A DNA stretch of 17,753 nt from Bacillota bacterium (lineage in GTDB: Bacteria; Bacillota; Clostridia; Peptostreptococcales; Anaerovoracaceae): NCBI GenBank assembly GCA_017543805.1, contig JAFYFK010000242.1, positions 1-17,753 of the forward strand. The letters run 5' to 3'. Positions 6,582-14,063 of the stretch are shown here, one piece after another. Position numbers and translations under genes: made by a program. Positions within the stretch are counted from its first letter, which is position 1, and every line of letters starts with the position of its first letter. Below the pieces are notes generated by a model, which was not told the DNA's origin, did no database searches, and worked only from the letters and a program-made list of their open reading frames with translations.

Positions 6582-8743
6582 AACAAAGCCGTTTTCAAGC
6601 GCTTTGCGGAGCTCCGCTTCCCTGGAGCGCAGTCGTACGGGTCGGAGGCAAGCTCCGAAGGCAGGACAACGGTCGTCCTGCCGCGGCCGAGCACCGGCAG
6701 CACCATGTCCAGGTAGGTATTGCAGCCCGAAACATCGCCGGGAACGCTGTATTCCGCGGCCTGCAGCTTTTTGAAGGCATCCTGCGCCGTGCCCGAGAGC
6801 ACAAGTATATCCTTAGCCCTCGTCAGCGCAACATACAGGACGCGTATCGTCTCCGCCAGCTCTTCTCTTTTCTTTCTGCGCTTTATGAGCCCGAAAGACG
6901 CGGGGTCTGCGTAGAGGCCTTTTTCCGGGTCGACGATCCTCAGCGCCGCGCCGAGATCTCTGTCGAAAAGCGCCTGCGACGTCTCGCCGCTGTTCTGGAA
7001 GAGCTTGTTTCCCAGACCGGCGGTCAGAACAAAGGGAAATTCCAGACCTTTGCTCTTGTGTATGGTCATTATGCTGACCGCGTCGCTTCCGCCTGGGTCT
7101 ATCCTCGCCTGGCCTGTGTTTATCTTTATCCTGTTGCTGCTTATGGTATCTATGTAGTTTATAAAGCCGTAAAGGCCGGACGCGTTCTCCGCCTCATAGT
7201 TCTCAGCCTTGTTTATCAGAGCGCTGAGGTTTGCCCTGCGCTGCTTCCCCGCGGGAAGGGCCGCGCAGAAATCTATTATGCAGGTCTCGTTGAGGAGTTC
7301 CCAGAGGAAATCCCCGAGCGGCAGGAATGAAGCCCTGACCCTCCAGGAATCAAGTTTTTCAAGAAACGCCGCGCAGCGGTCCCTTAGTTCACCCTCCGGG
7401 CCTTCCGCTGCATACAGAGTAAACGCGCGGTTGTATTCGGTCTGTTTTCTGCCGTCCTCCGCCGGATACGCCGCGTCGGCCCAGACCCTTACAGCTGCAA
7501 GATCGTCCGCCCTGAATCCGAACGCCGGAAACCTCAGCACGCTCAGCAGCGGAACGTCTTTCTGCCTGTTGTCTATGAGCCTCAGCAGGTTCATAAACAC
7601 CTGTATCTCCATGACGTCGAAATAACCCTCGCTGCGGTCGAGCTGCACGGGAATGCCGGCGTCAAGCAGGGTCCGGTAATATACCTCGCCCCTGTTTTTT
7701 ACGGACTTGAGCAGTATGGCCATATCAGCATACCTGAGCGGCCTGGTGCTTCCGGAAGCGCTGTCATATATGGGCTTTCCGAGGTATTTTTTAATGACCC
7801 TGACCGCGTTGAGCGCCTCGAGCTCGTCGGACTTGAGTTCCCCGATCTCCTCGTCTTCAGGCGTTTCGGCTTCTTCAGGCATGCTGCGGCTTATGAGGAA
7901 AAATTCCGGTTCATACCGCAGCGGGCCGTCATAAGGAGCGCCTTCAACAAGGCTCGCGTCCGCGTCATACACTATGCCGCAGCTGGCTTCGGTCATTATC
8001 TTTTCGAAGATCCCGTTTATATACGCGATGACCGGTCCTTTGCTCCTGAAATTGCTGTTCAGGTCCACTACCTCGCTGCCGGCAAGCTTTCCTGCCTTGA
8101 TATCCCGGTATTTCGCAAGGAAAAGCTCCGGCTCGGCAAGCCGGAATTTGTAGATGCTCTGCTTGACGTCACCGACCATAAACACATTGTCCGGCCTGCA
8201 GATGCGCTGAATAAGGCTCTCCTGCACCAGGTTGCTGTCCTGGTATTCGTCTATGAAGATCGCGTCAAAGCGCTCCCTGCACTCGGCGCAGACTTCTTTG
8301 TTCTCCAGTATCCTGAGCGCCATATGCTCTATGTCGCTGAAGTCCAGACAGCGCCGCGCGAGTTTTTTTTCGTTGTATCGTCCGGAAAAATCCGCGGTCA
8401 AGGCGCACAGCGCCTTAAGCGGCGGAAGCAGCATAGTTCTCTCCGTTTCGAGTTCGGAAAGCGAAAAGTCCTCAAGAGTCGAGCGGAGATCGTCAAACCG
8501 TTTTTTTGCCTTTTTCCTAAGCGCACCGACAGGCTCTTTTACGGTCTCGAAAAGATCCTTTTCCTGCTTGTTGGTCCGCATTGCTGTCCAGGCTATGCCT
8601 TCAGAAACCGCTTTAAAGCCTTCCTCGGGAGACCTTTCGAAAGCGGCGAGGAGAGCCTCAGCCGAGGCCATGTCGTCGGCGTGTTTTGCGGATATGTTCG
8701 CAAGCGCGCCTTCCGGCACGGAATCGAATATATACGAAGCCAT
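6464..8743 (-). CDS. addA: AddA middle fragment: helicase motifs II-VI
   Basis: Second-frame piece of addA. An ATG at 8743 would give 759 residues, but AddA-like coding continues upstream of it to about 8800 (AAELAEEELSAVCSYLK), so this ATG is an internal methionine. It contains the Walker B box IDEYQDSN, motif III GDVKQSIYKFR, motif IV LNSNFRS, motif V IMTIHKSKGLEFPFVL and motif VI RVLYVALTRAKD, all in the UvrD/RecB order. From about 6630 to its stop at 6464 the reading is out of frame with the true gene and the last roughly 55 residues are not AddA-like. Confidence 0.7.
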   Translation of the reverse strand: MASYIFDSVPEGALANISAKHADDMASAEALLAAFERSPEEGFKAVSEGIAWTAMRTNKQEKDLFETVKEPVGALRKKAKKRFDDLRSTLEDFSLSELETERTMLLPPLKALCALTADFSGRYNEKKLARRCLDFSDIEHMALRILENKEVCAECRERFDAIFIDEYQDSNLVQESLIQRICRPDNVFMVGDVKQSIYKFRLAEPELFLAKYRDIKAGKLAGSEVVDLNSNFRSKGPVIAYINGIFEKIMTEASCGIVYDADASLVEGAPYDGPLRYEPEFFLISRSMPEEAETPEDEEIGELKSDELEALNAVRVIKKYLGKPIYDSASGSTRPLRYADMAILLKSVKNRGEVYYRTLLDAGIPVQLDRSEGYFDVMEIQVFMNLLRLIDNRQKDVPLLSVLRFPAFGFRADDLAAVRVWADAAYPAEDGRKQTEYNRAFTLYAAEGPEGELRDRCAAFLEKLDSWRVRASFLPLGDFLWELLNETCIIDFCAALPAGKQRRANLSALINKAENYEAENASGLYGFINYIDTISSNRIKINTGQARIDPGGSDAVSIMTIHKSKGLEFPFVLTAGLGNKLFQNSGETSQALFDRDLGAALRIVDPEKGLYADPASFGLIKRRKKREELAETIRVLYVALTRAKDILVLSGTAQDAFKKLQAAEYSVPGDVSGCNTYLDMVLPVLGRGRTTVVLPSELASDPYDCAPGKRSSAKRLKTALLWKNLQFRPKRYPAVLDAGILRNLQKSRSENTACRSLRR

Positions 8744-9420
8744 TTTAAGATAGGAACATACGGCGGAGAGTTCCTCTTCCGCAAGCTCCGCGGCGCAGCG
8801 CGTAAACTTTCCGCGTCGAAAAGCTTCCCTTCCGCGGCGTCCTTAAGCCAGCCGTCCGGGTCCGGAAGGCTCTGCAGGAAGGTGTGCATGGCGCGTATCA
8901 TGGCCTTTGCCGGTTCGTTGCTCCTGCTCCCCGCGTAGCGGTCAAGAAAATACAGAAGATCCGGGTCGCGCGACTCGAAGCGGTCCTCAAAGAGCTCGTC
9001 CATCGCGTCGCGCTTAAAGATGCTCTGATTCGATTCGTCGCAGATCCTCAGATCCGGATCTACGCCTATAACGTGATAATACCTGCGAAGCAGATCGAGA
9101 GCAAAGCTGTGGAACGTGCAGATGCTTGCCCTTCCCAGGATATCGTGCTGATGCCTCAGGAAAGAACGCTTTGCGGGGTCCGTCTCCGGATCCGCCAGCG
9201 CCTTTGTCAGCATGCGGCTGATCTTTTCCTTCATTTCGGCCGCGGCGGCGTTCGTGAACGTGACCACGAGCATGCGGTCGATGCCTGTGCCCTCCTCAAG
9301 AAGAAGACGTTTTATGCGCTCTACGAGCACCGCGGTCTTTCCGGAACCGGCGGCAGCCGAAACCAGCAGGGTATTGCCCCGCGTCTTAATGGCTTCAAGT
9401 TGGCGTTCGGTCCAGTTCAT
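8593..9420 (-). CDS. addA: AddA N-terminal fragment: Walker A and motif I region
   Basis: First-frame piece of addA, from ATG 9420. It holds the ATP-binding loop SAAAGSGKTAVLVERI (P-loop near residues 22-29), motif Ia VVTFTNAAAAEMKEKI and the motif Ib TFHSFALDLLRRYY. AddA-like reading ends around LPDPDGWLKDAAEGKLFDAES (to about 8815). The last roughly 70 codons down to 8593 are the out-of-frame tail created by the first deletion and are Arg/Pro-rich without similarity to AddA. Translated alone it would be a helicase domain without motifs II-VI and could not be active. Confidence 0.7.
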   Translation of the reverse strand: MNWTERQLEAIKTRGNTLLVSAAAGSGKTAVLVERIKRLLLEEGTGIDRMLVVTFTNAAAAEMKEKISRMLTKALADPETDPAKRSFLRHQHDILGRASICTFHSFALDLLRRYYHVIGVDPDLRICDESNQSIFKRDAMDELFEDRFESRDPDLLYFLDRYAGSRSNEPAKAMIRAMHTFLQSLPDPDGWLKDAAEGKLFDAESLRAAPRSLRKRNSPPYVPILKWLRIYSIPCRKARLRTYPQNTPTTWPRLRLSSPLSKGLPRKALKRFLKA

Positions 9421-9449
9421 AGACAAATCTTATCAAAGGGGGTGTACAA

Positions 9450-12400
9450 TTATTCTTCCAGTTCCAAAGCCCTTATGACTGACCACGGAGGCGTTTCGAA
9501 CCCGGGGTCCGGCGCAAAGCTCATGCGGGCGGACACGCTCGAGAATATGTCATTTACAGCGCCCGGTATGGTTCCCCTGCAGACGATCTCGATCTCCGAA
9601 ATGGCTCCGTTCTTAAGAAGGACCTTTGCTGTGCCGCTGCTGTGGGATATGCTGATATCCCTGATCTGCGGCGCCACGAGCGCGGAGAATCCGTCCATGG
9701 CGCTCTCGTCCAGCGTGACGCTGTATTCCGTTCCGGATCCGCTGTCTTTGCGGTTTATTTCACCCAGAAGGAGCATCTGGTATACCATGCGCATAAGATC
9801 TTCCGGAACATAGGATGAGACGTCCGTTTCAATAAGTTCACCCTTGTCGCTGCAGAACCCGTCCTCCGTAAAGTAGATCACGCGGCCGCGCCTGGAGACT
9901 CTGTTGAGATTCTTGCCGTATATGCCCGTGCGCTCCCAGAGAAGGTTTTCGGAGAGGATCACAGGCCCTGCGTTGGCGCTCAGCTTTACCTCGGCCTCAA
10001 GCGGGTCTCTTATGGCAAATTCGGTCCATGCCAGAAGGATCGCCTTGAAGTCGGCGCTTATATCTTCCGCGTTTACGTATGCCTTTGCCGACACCGCGCT
10101 GCTCACTTCCACCGGTATCTCGTGTTCCTTTGCGCTTTCGAGCACCTTTACTTTTGCGGAGATCTTTCCGTCCTGCCCGGACCAGGAAACATCCAGGCTG
10201 CTCATTTCGCCGTCAGTCACTGTCAGATTCAGATCCACCACATCGGAGGAGCCTATGAGATCTTCCGAGCCGGGTATTATGACCGAAACGATCTTCCGGG
10301 CGTCCTCGCCGGCAGCCTCAGCGTGGTAGGTCCTTACACCATTCTGCTCGCTCACATTGACGTCGATCGCGCTGTACATGGACGCGGCGTGTGTGAATAT
10401 CTGCGAATAGTCGGCCATGAGGCCCTCCGCCCTGTAGCACTTGCCGTTCTCCATTATTATGGTGTTGTTGCAGAAGTATAACGGGCTGCCCTCCCACTGC
10501 ACGCAGGAAAGCTTTTCGCCGGCGCATTCGGTAACGAACATATTGACCTCGGTATCGAAATTCTGACCTCTGAGGCTGCCGACAAGCTCGAGATTCATGT
10601 CGAGTTCACTCTTATGTGAATAGTTGTTGAGGAGGTTATAAAGCTCAAGGCTTCTTGATATGCGCGGTACAAGGCGTATTGCCAGATGCATGGCAAGTCC
10701 GAGGACAAGGAGAAGCACGACAAGTATTATGCGGTACTTCTTCTTTTTTCTGCGCGTATTTTCGATATCAGCTTTTTCGCCCTCACCGGCATCAGACTTG
10801 CGGCGCCTGCGTATGACAAGGTCTGCTATCAGCAGCAGCTCAGCCACTATAAACAGAACGGTAAGCACCCAGATCCACCACGGTGTGACCCCTGCGGTGA
10901 CTGTTATTTCCGCAGTTTTTCCTTCCACAGGGAAGCGATAGTAGCTGCCGAATTTCTCGGCTTCGATGCGCTGCCAGCGCCCGTCCGCGAGCATGTACAG
11001 CGAAATGTGGCCTCCGGCCATTTCCGGCGGAAGATAGCGCACATAATGTGAATCGAGCCCGTCATCCGGGAGAGTCAGACGCCACTGCTCCTGAACGCTC
11101 CGCCTGAAGGAGCGGAGTATGCTGAGCAGGCCTTCGTTGTCGAGCTCAAAATCGAAGACCTCGGGCTGAGCGCCGAACTCTTCGCTGCCGTCAAAGGCTC
11201 CTTCCACAAAGAAGGCGGGGCGCTGCGCGCTGCGGCTGACCTCGCTCTTGAGGGCAGTCAGCTCCTGTTCGTAAACGGCGGTGACGGTAGTGTCAAAGTA
11301 AAGCTTTCTGAGGTCGGTGCGGTCCCAGTATCCGTATTTTCCTTCGACCTTGGGTATAAACGGGAATTCCGGGGTGATCATAAAGCCGTCTCCGTATTTA
11401 AACGGTATGCTTAAAACGTTCTCTCCGTTCGCTATGAAGTCCAGAGTAAACGTCCGGAATTTGTCCGGAATCTCCGGGTCTGCCATGGCCTCGTCATAGG
11501 AAAGAGGCTCGGCCTGCCCTTTGCGGCTTACTGTTCCGGCGCCGGCGAGGGATTCGCTGACAAAGCGGTTATCCTTAAGCGTTCCGCTCATGTTTCCGAT
11601 TATCGCTCCGCTGTACTGCTGGCACTCGGTGACCTCCGGAAGGGCGAAGCATTTTTCGACGAGCAGATCAGAACCCTCGTCGCTGCTGCCGCCCACTATG
11701 CCTCCGACGTACTTTCCGCCGGAAAGGCTGGTCTTTGCCCAGCAGCTGCGCACAGTATTGACAGCATATCCGGCAATGCCTCCGACGTAGTTTCCGGAGG
11801 ATCCTGCGCTTCCGTAGCCCTCGCAGCCGCTGATGACGCCGAACCTTCCGTAGCCGCAGACAGCGCCTATATTATCCTCTTTTCCGGTGATACGGCCTTC
11901 ATTCCGGCAGCTCAGGAGTATGCACTTCAGCTCGTAGTGGCGCCGGAGAGATGCGGACGTTATCGCTTCGCTGCTCTCCGGATCCAGAGAGTTATAGATC
12001 ATCATTGATCCCGCTATGCCGCCTGCGTCGTAATCCCCGTCAACAGATCCGGTATTGCTGCACGACAGGACCTTTCCGCTTATGGCGGAGTGAATATCCT
12101 CGTCAGAGGTATCCCGCAGGTAATCGGACGAAGACACGTTGTTAATCTCCTCCGTGATGTCCAGGAGAGTATTCATAAGAGCGTTGAACTGCTGGTTTAT
12201 AAGGCGCACGTCGGCTATCAGAAGATCGGCAGATCCTTTGACCTCCTGATTTAAAAGCTCAATATTGTCCGATATGCCGCGCACAGAGTTGTACAGCGCG
12301 TCCGAATCCTCGCGCAGTCCGCCGGTGTCCTTGAATTTCAGAGCCTCCTGAGCGTTAAGGTAATCCATGAGCTGCTCAGCGTCGCGCATGGTCACGGTGA

Positions 12401-14063
12401 GCCCGTTTGTCGCTTTTTCCGCGCATTCTGACGCCTTTTTGAGTTCCTGCACAGACTCGTCTGCCGATACCATGGCAGCCGAAACAAGATCCATTGCGTC
12501 CTTAATATAAGACATGGCTCCGCCGGTATCGCCGTACTTAATAAAACCGCGCCCGTTCATTATGATCTCGATGCCTTTTGCGATCTTCTCAAGAGCGTCG
12601 CCGACATCGTCCAGGTCCAGTTTATCGATAGACGGAGCGTCATCGATCTCATCGACAAGATCGTCCATGCCCTTCTGCATCTTCTCGATGCCCGCGCCGA
12701 TTATATCCGAAGAATGCTGCAGAAGCTCCACGGCATCCTGAAGGTTGTCGATCACCGGTCCGCCGGAGCCGTTTTCAAGCTTGTCGATGGCGCGGTTTAC
12801 ATACGCGGCCGCGTCATTGACCGAATCCATGGCCTTTCTGAAATCGCTGATGACTTCCGCCAGCCGGTCTATGGAATTGTCCAGTATCTCCGATCCGCGG
12901 TTTACCTCGGCGATGTCCGCGTCGATGATGTCAGATATCCCGTTCGTAAGCTTCTGAGCCTTGTCCGCCGCGTTGTTCACGCTGTCTCCGATGGCTGTGA
13001 CGCGCGTCGAAACAGACGCGGAGCTGTCTGCCGCGTCCTTCAGGGTCTTGTCTACGGTGCGGCTGAGGGTATTGAGCTGCTCTCTGAGTTTCGCCACATT
13101 GTCTTTGCTCAGATCCAGCTTTACAAAGGGTTCCGCCATGCCGGCGATGCCTCCGACCTCCCTGCGCCCGAAAACGGTCCCGTCGTTAATGCGGTAAGCT
13201 ATATGGCCGCTGCTGCGCCCCGCGATGCCGCCGAGGTTGTAGCCTATATGCTGATAGCCCACGCTTCCGTAGTTGCGGCAGCTTAAGATATTGCCGTCGG
13301 AATAGCCCGCTATGCCTCCGGTGTCGACGGTAAGGTTGTAGATATCCGGGCTCGCCAGCCCGCTGATACCGTTTGCGAAATTGAGATTCATCCCTTCAAA
13401 GGAGATGGACGGATCCAGGGAATGGGTGTTTACATAGGCCCGGTTATTGCAGGATGATATGCTTCCGCGGTTGTTGCCGGCAATGCCGCCGCTTCTGTCC
13501 TTTCCGAAAACGCCTCCGTTAGAACGGCTGCGGCGTATTATTCCGGAATACGCGTTTTCGCCGGCAATGCCGCCGACGCGTTTCTGCCCGTTAACGGTGC
13601 CTGCAAAGGAGCAGTTGTCTATGATGCCGCGGTTGATGCCCGCGACGCCTCCGGCCATGTCGGCGCTCCCTCCCGGAGCCACATAGCCCTCAAGGTTGAG
13701 GCAGCGCACAGTGCCGGTCTCCTCGATCATCCCGAAGAATCCGGCAGGAGAATAATTCCCTGTAATGTTGAGCCCCGTGATGGTATGGTAGTTGCCCTCA
13801 AAGGTCCCGCTAAAGCTTGCTATGGGCGTAAAATCGACGCCGCTTAAAGAAATGTCCTTCTGGAGCACGACGGTCTTTCCTGCGGACCAGGCGTCGTAGC
13901 GGCAGTTTTTGGACAGGTTTAAAATGTCTTCCGCGCTGTTAAGGTATACAGTTTTGTCCGAGGCTTCTTCACCCTCGGCAAAGGCCGGAACGCAAAGCTG
14001 CAGCAGCATCGCGAGCATCAGCAGAAGCGCTGCGGAAACGCGGAACAGGCTATGCTTCTTCAT
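9450..14063 (-). CDS. Giant secreted/membrane GLUG-repeat protein with coiled-coil insert, paired with the MMPL exporter
   Basis: No characterised homologue recognised; 1537 residues. In order: a signal peptide (1-29, cut probably after AFA); a first GLUG beta-solenoid block (about 80-310) with repeats of GGIAG preceded by C-x-N-x-G-like turns; a helical, coiled-coil-like insert (about 314-645); a second GLUG block (about 660-830); a short Listeria-Bacteroides-like segment (about 866-935, YGDGF...YGYW...TTVTAVY); a beta-rich region (about 945-1055); transmembrane helix 1 (about 1061-1083); a Lys/Arg-rich cytoplasmic loop (RRRRK...RRKKKK); transmembrane helix 2 (about 1110-1131); and about 400 extracellular residues. 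The positively charged loop sets the topology: both large parts lie outside. ATG at 14063 overlaps the exporter gene by 14 bases and has AAAGGAGG six bases upstream, so the two are coupled. A structural or adaptor role for the exporter is inferred. Confidence 0.9.
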   Translation of the reverse strand: MKKHSLFRVSAALLLMLAMLLQLCVPAFAEGEEASDKTVYLNSAEDILNLSKNCRYDAWSAGKTVVLQKDISLSGVDFTPIASFSGTFEGNYHTITGLNITGNYSPAGFFGMIEETGTVRCLNLEGYVAPGGSADMAGGVAGINRGIIDNCSFAGTVNGQKRVGGIAGENAYSGIIRRSRSNGGVFGKDRSGGIAGNNRGSISSCNNRAYVNTHSLDPSISFEGMNLNFANGISGLASPDIYNLTVDTGGIAGYSDGNILSCRNYGSVGYQHIGYNLGGIAGRSSGHIAYRINDGTVFGRREVGGIAGMAEPFVKLDLSKDNVAKLREQLNTLSRTVDKTLKDAADSSASVSTRVTAIGDSVNNAADKAQKLTNGISDIIDADIAEVNRGSEILDNSIDRLAEVISDFRKAMDSVNDAAAYVNRAIDKLENGSGGPVIDNLQDAVELLQHSSDIIGAGIEKMQKGMDDLVDEIDDAPSIDKLDLDDVGDALEKIAKGIEIIMNGRGFIKYGDTGGAMSYIKDAMDLVSAAMVSADESVQELKKASECAEKATNGLTVTMRDAEQLMDYLNAQEALKFKDTGGLREDSDALYNSVRGISDNIELLNQEVKGSADLLIADVRLINQQFNALMNTLLDITEEINNVSSSDYLRDTSDEDIHSAISGKVLSCSNTGSVDGDYDAGGIAGSMMIYNSLDPESSEAITSASLRRHYELKCILLSCRNEGRITGKEDNIGAVCGYGRFGVISGCEGYGSAGSSGNYVGGIAGYAVNTVRSCWAKTSLSGGKYVGGIVGGSSDEGSDLLVEKCFALPEVTECQQYSGAIIGNMSGTLKDNRFVSESLAGAGTVSRKGQAEPLSYDEAMADPEIPDKFRTFTLDFIANGENVLSIPFKYGDGFMITPEFPFIPKVEGKYGYWDRTDLRKLYFDTTVTAVYEQELTALKSEVSRSAQRPAFFVEGAFDGSEEFGAQPEVFDFELDNEGLLSILRSFRRSVQEQWRLTLPDDGLDSHYVRYLPPEMAGGHISLYMLADGRWQRIEAEKFGSYYRFPVEGKTAEITVTAGVTPWWIWVLTVLFIVAELLLIADLVIRRRRKSDAGEGEKADIENTRRKKKKYRIILVVLLLVLGLAMHLAIRLVPRISRSLELYNLLNNYSHKSELDMNLELVGSLRGQNFDTEVNMFVTECAGEKLSCVQWEGSPLYFCNNTIIMENGKCYRAEGLMADYSQIFTHAASMYSAIDVNVSEQNGVRTYHAEAAGEDARKIVSVIIPGSEDLIGSSDVVDLNLTVTDGEMSSLDVSWSGQDGKISAKVKVLESAKEHEIPVEVSSAVSAKAYVNAEDISADFKAILLAWTEFAIRDPLEAEVKLSANAGPVILSENLLWERTGIYGKNLNRVSRRGRVIYFTEDGFCSDKGELIETDVSSYVPEDLMRMVYQMLLLGEINRKDSGSGTEYSVTLDESAMDGFSALVAPQIRDISISHSSGTAKVLLKNGAISEIEIVCRGTIPGAVNDIFSSVSARMSFAPDPGFETPPWSVIRALELEE
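9504..10646 (-). other. Extracellular C-terminal domain, probable tandem lipid-carrier-like fold
   Basis: Residues about 1140-1520 of the GLUG protein seem to contain the same beta-rich pattern twice (about 1140-1320 and 1330-1520). Each copy has a helix, a string of amphipathic strands with an enG-x-x-Y or G-x-x-iYF hairpin, a helix (ADYSQIFTHAASMYS; VPEDLMRMVYQMLL) and closing strands with DGEMSSLDVSWSG or NGAISEIEIVCRG. This resembles the curved sheet of LolA/LppX/LprG-type lipid carriers. The fold call is by eye. Four cysteines (1180, 1187, 1198, 1209) in the first copy could form disulfides outside the cell. Confidence 0.35.
11574..12086 (-). repeat. Second GLUG repeat block (protein-level repeats)
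   Basis: Encodes at least five degenerate GLUG units after the coiled-coil insert: GGIAGSM, GAVCGYG, GGIAGYA, GGIVGGS and GAIIGNM, mostly preceded by an S/G-C-x-N/G-x-G turn. The repeat is visible in protein but eroded in DNA, which suggests an old duplication under structural constraint. Confidence 0.8.
12129..13124 (-). other. Helical/coiled-coil insert between the two GLUG blocks
   Basis: Residues about 314-645 lose the Gly-rich solenoid pattern and become long amphipathic helices rich in Ala, Asp, Leu, Ile and Asn, with hydrophobic residues at 3-4 spacing. Three Gly-Gly breaks (GSGG near 432, DTGG near 512 and near 579) probably mark helical-hairpin turns. The solenoid then resumes, so this is an insertion into it rather than a separate end domain. 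Confidence 0.75.
13134..13826 (-). repeat. First GLUG repeat block (protein-level repeats)
   Basis: Encodes a leading strand region (FSGTFEGNYHTITGL) and six or more GLUG units ending GGVAGIN, GGIAGEN, GGIAGNN, GGIAGYS, GGIAGRS and GGIAGMA. Such repeats stack as a beta-solenoid in secreted bacterial proteins. The recurrent Cys before each unit (DNCSFAG, SSCNN, LSCRNYG) would line up as a ladder. Confidence 0.85.

Larger units (their letters stand above)
5832..9420 (-). pseudogene. addA: ATP-dependent helicase/nuclease subunit A, interrupted by two -1 frameshifts
   Basis: AddA is the UvrD-like helicase and nuclease half of AddAB, which resects double-strand breaks for RecA-mediated repair. 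The whole gene is present but lies in three successive frames, switching near 8788-8815 and near 6620-6640. Each switch fits one missing base. Restoring both gives 3591 bases (1196 residues), close to the family's usual 1200-1230. All helicase motifs and the C-terminal nuclease residues remain, so this is either a very recent pseudogene or a pair of sequencing/assembly errors. I see no slippery heptamer to suggest programmed frameshifting. ATG at 9420 gives the family-typical MNWTERQLEAI start; a TTG six bases upstream is less likely. It lies 29 bases after the GLUG gene with no terminator. addB, the usual partner, is not adjacent. Confidence 0.88.

Noticed and set aside
6620..8815. Programmed -1 frameshifting in addA
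   Set aside because: No X-XXY-YYZ slippery heptamer or clear downstream stem was found at either switch, and two programmed shifts in one addA would be without precedent known to me.
9421..9449. Separate promoter or terminator between the GLUG gene and addA
   Set aside because: The 29-base gap contains no hairpin with a T-run and no convincing -35/-10 pair, so co-transcription is the simpler reading.
8884..9813. Plus-strand open frame (309 codons) crossing the addA/GLUG junction
   Set aside because: It is antisense to two recognised genes, low in motif content, and has no ribosome binding site.
11574..13826. GLUG region as a DNA tandem-repeat or CRISPR-like array
   Set aside because: Repetition is at protein level only; unit lengths vary and the DNA copies are heavily diverged, with no constant repeat or spacer size.
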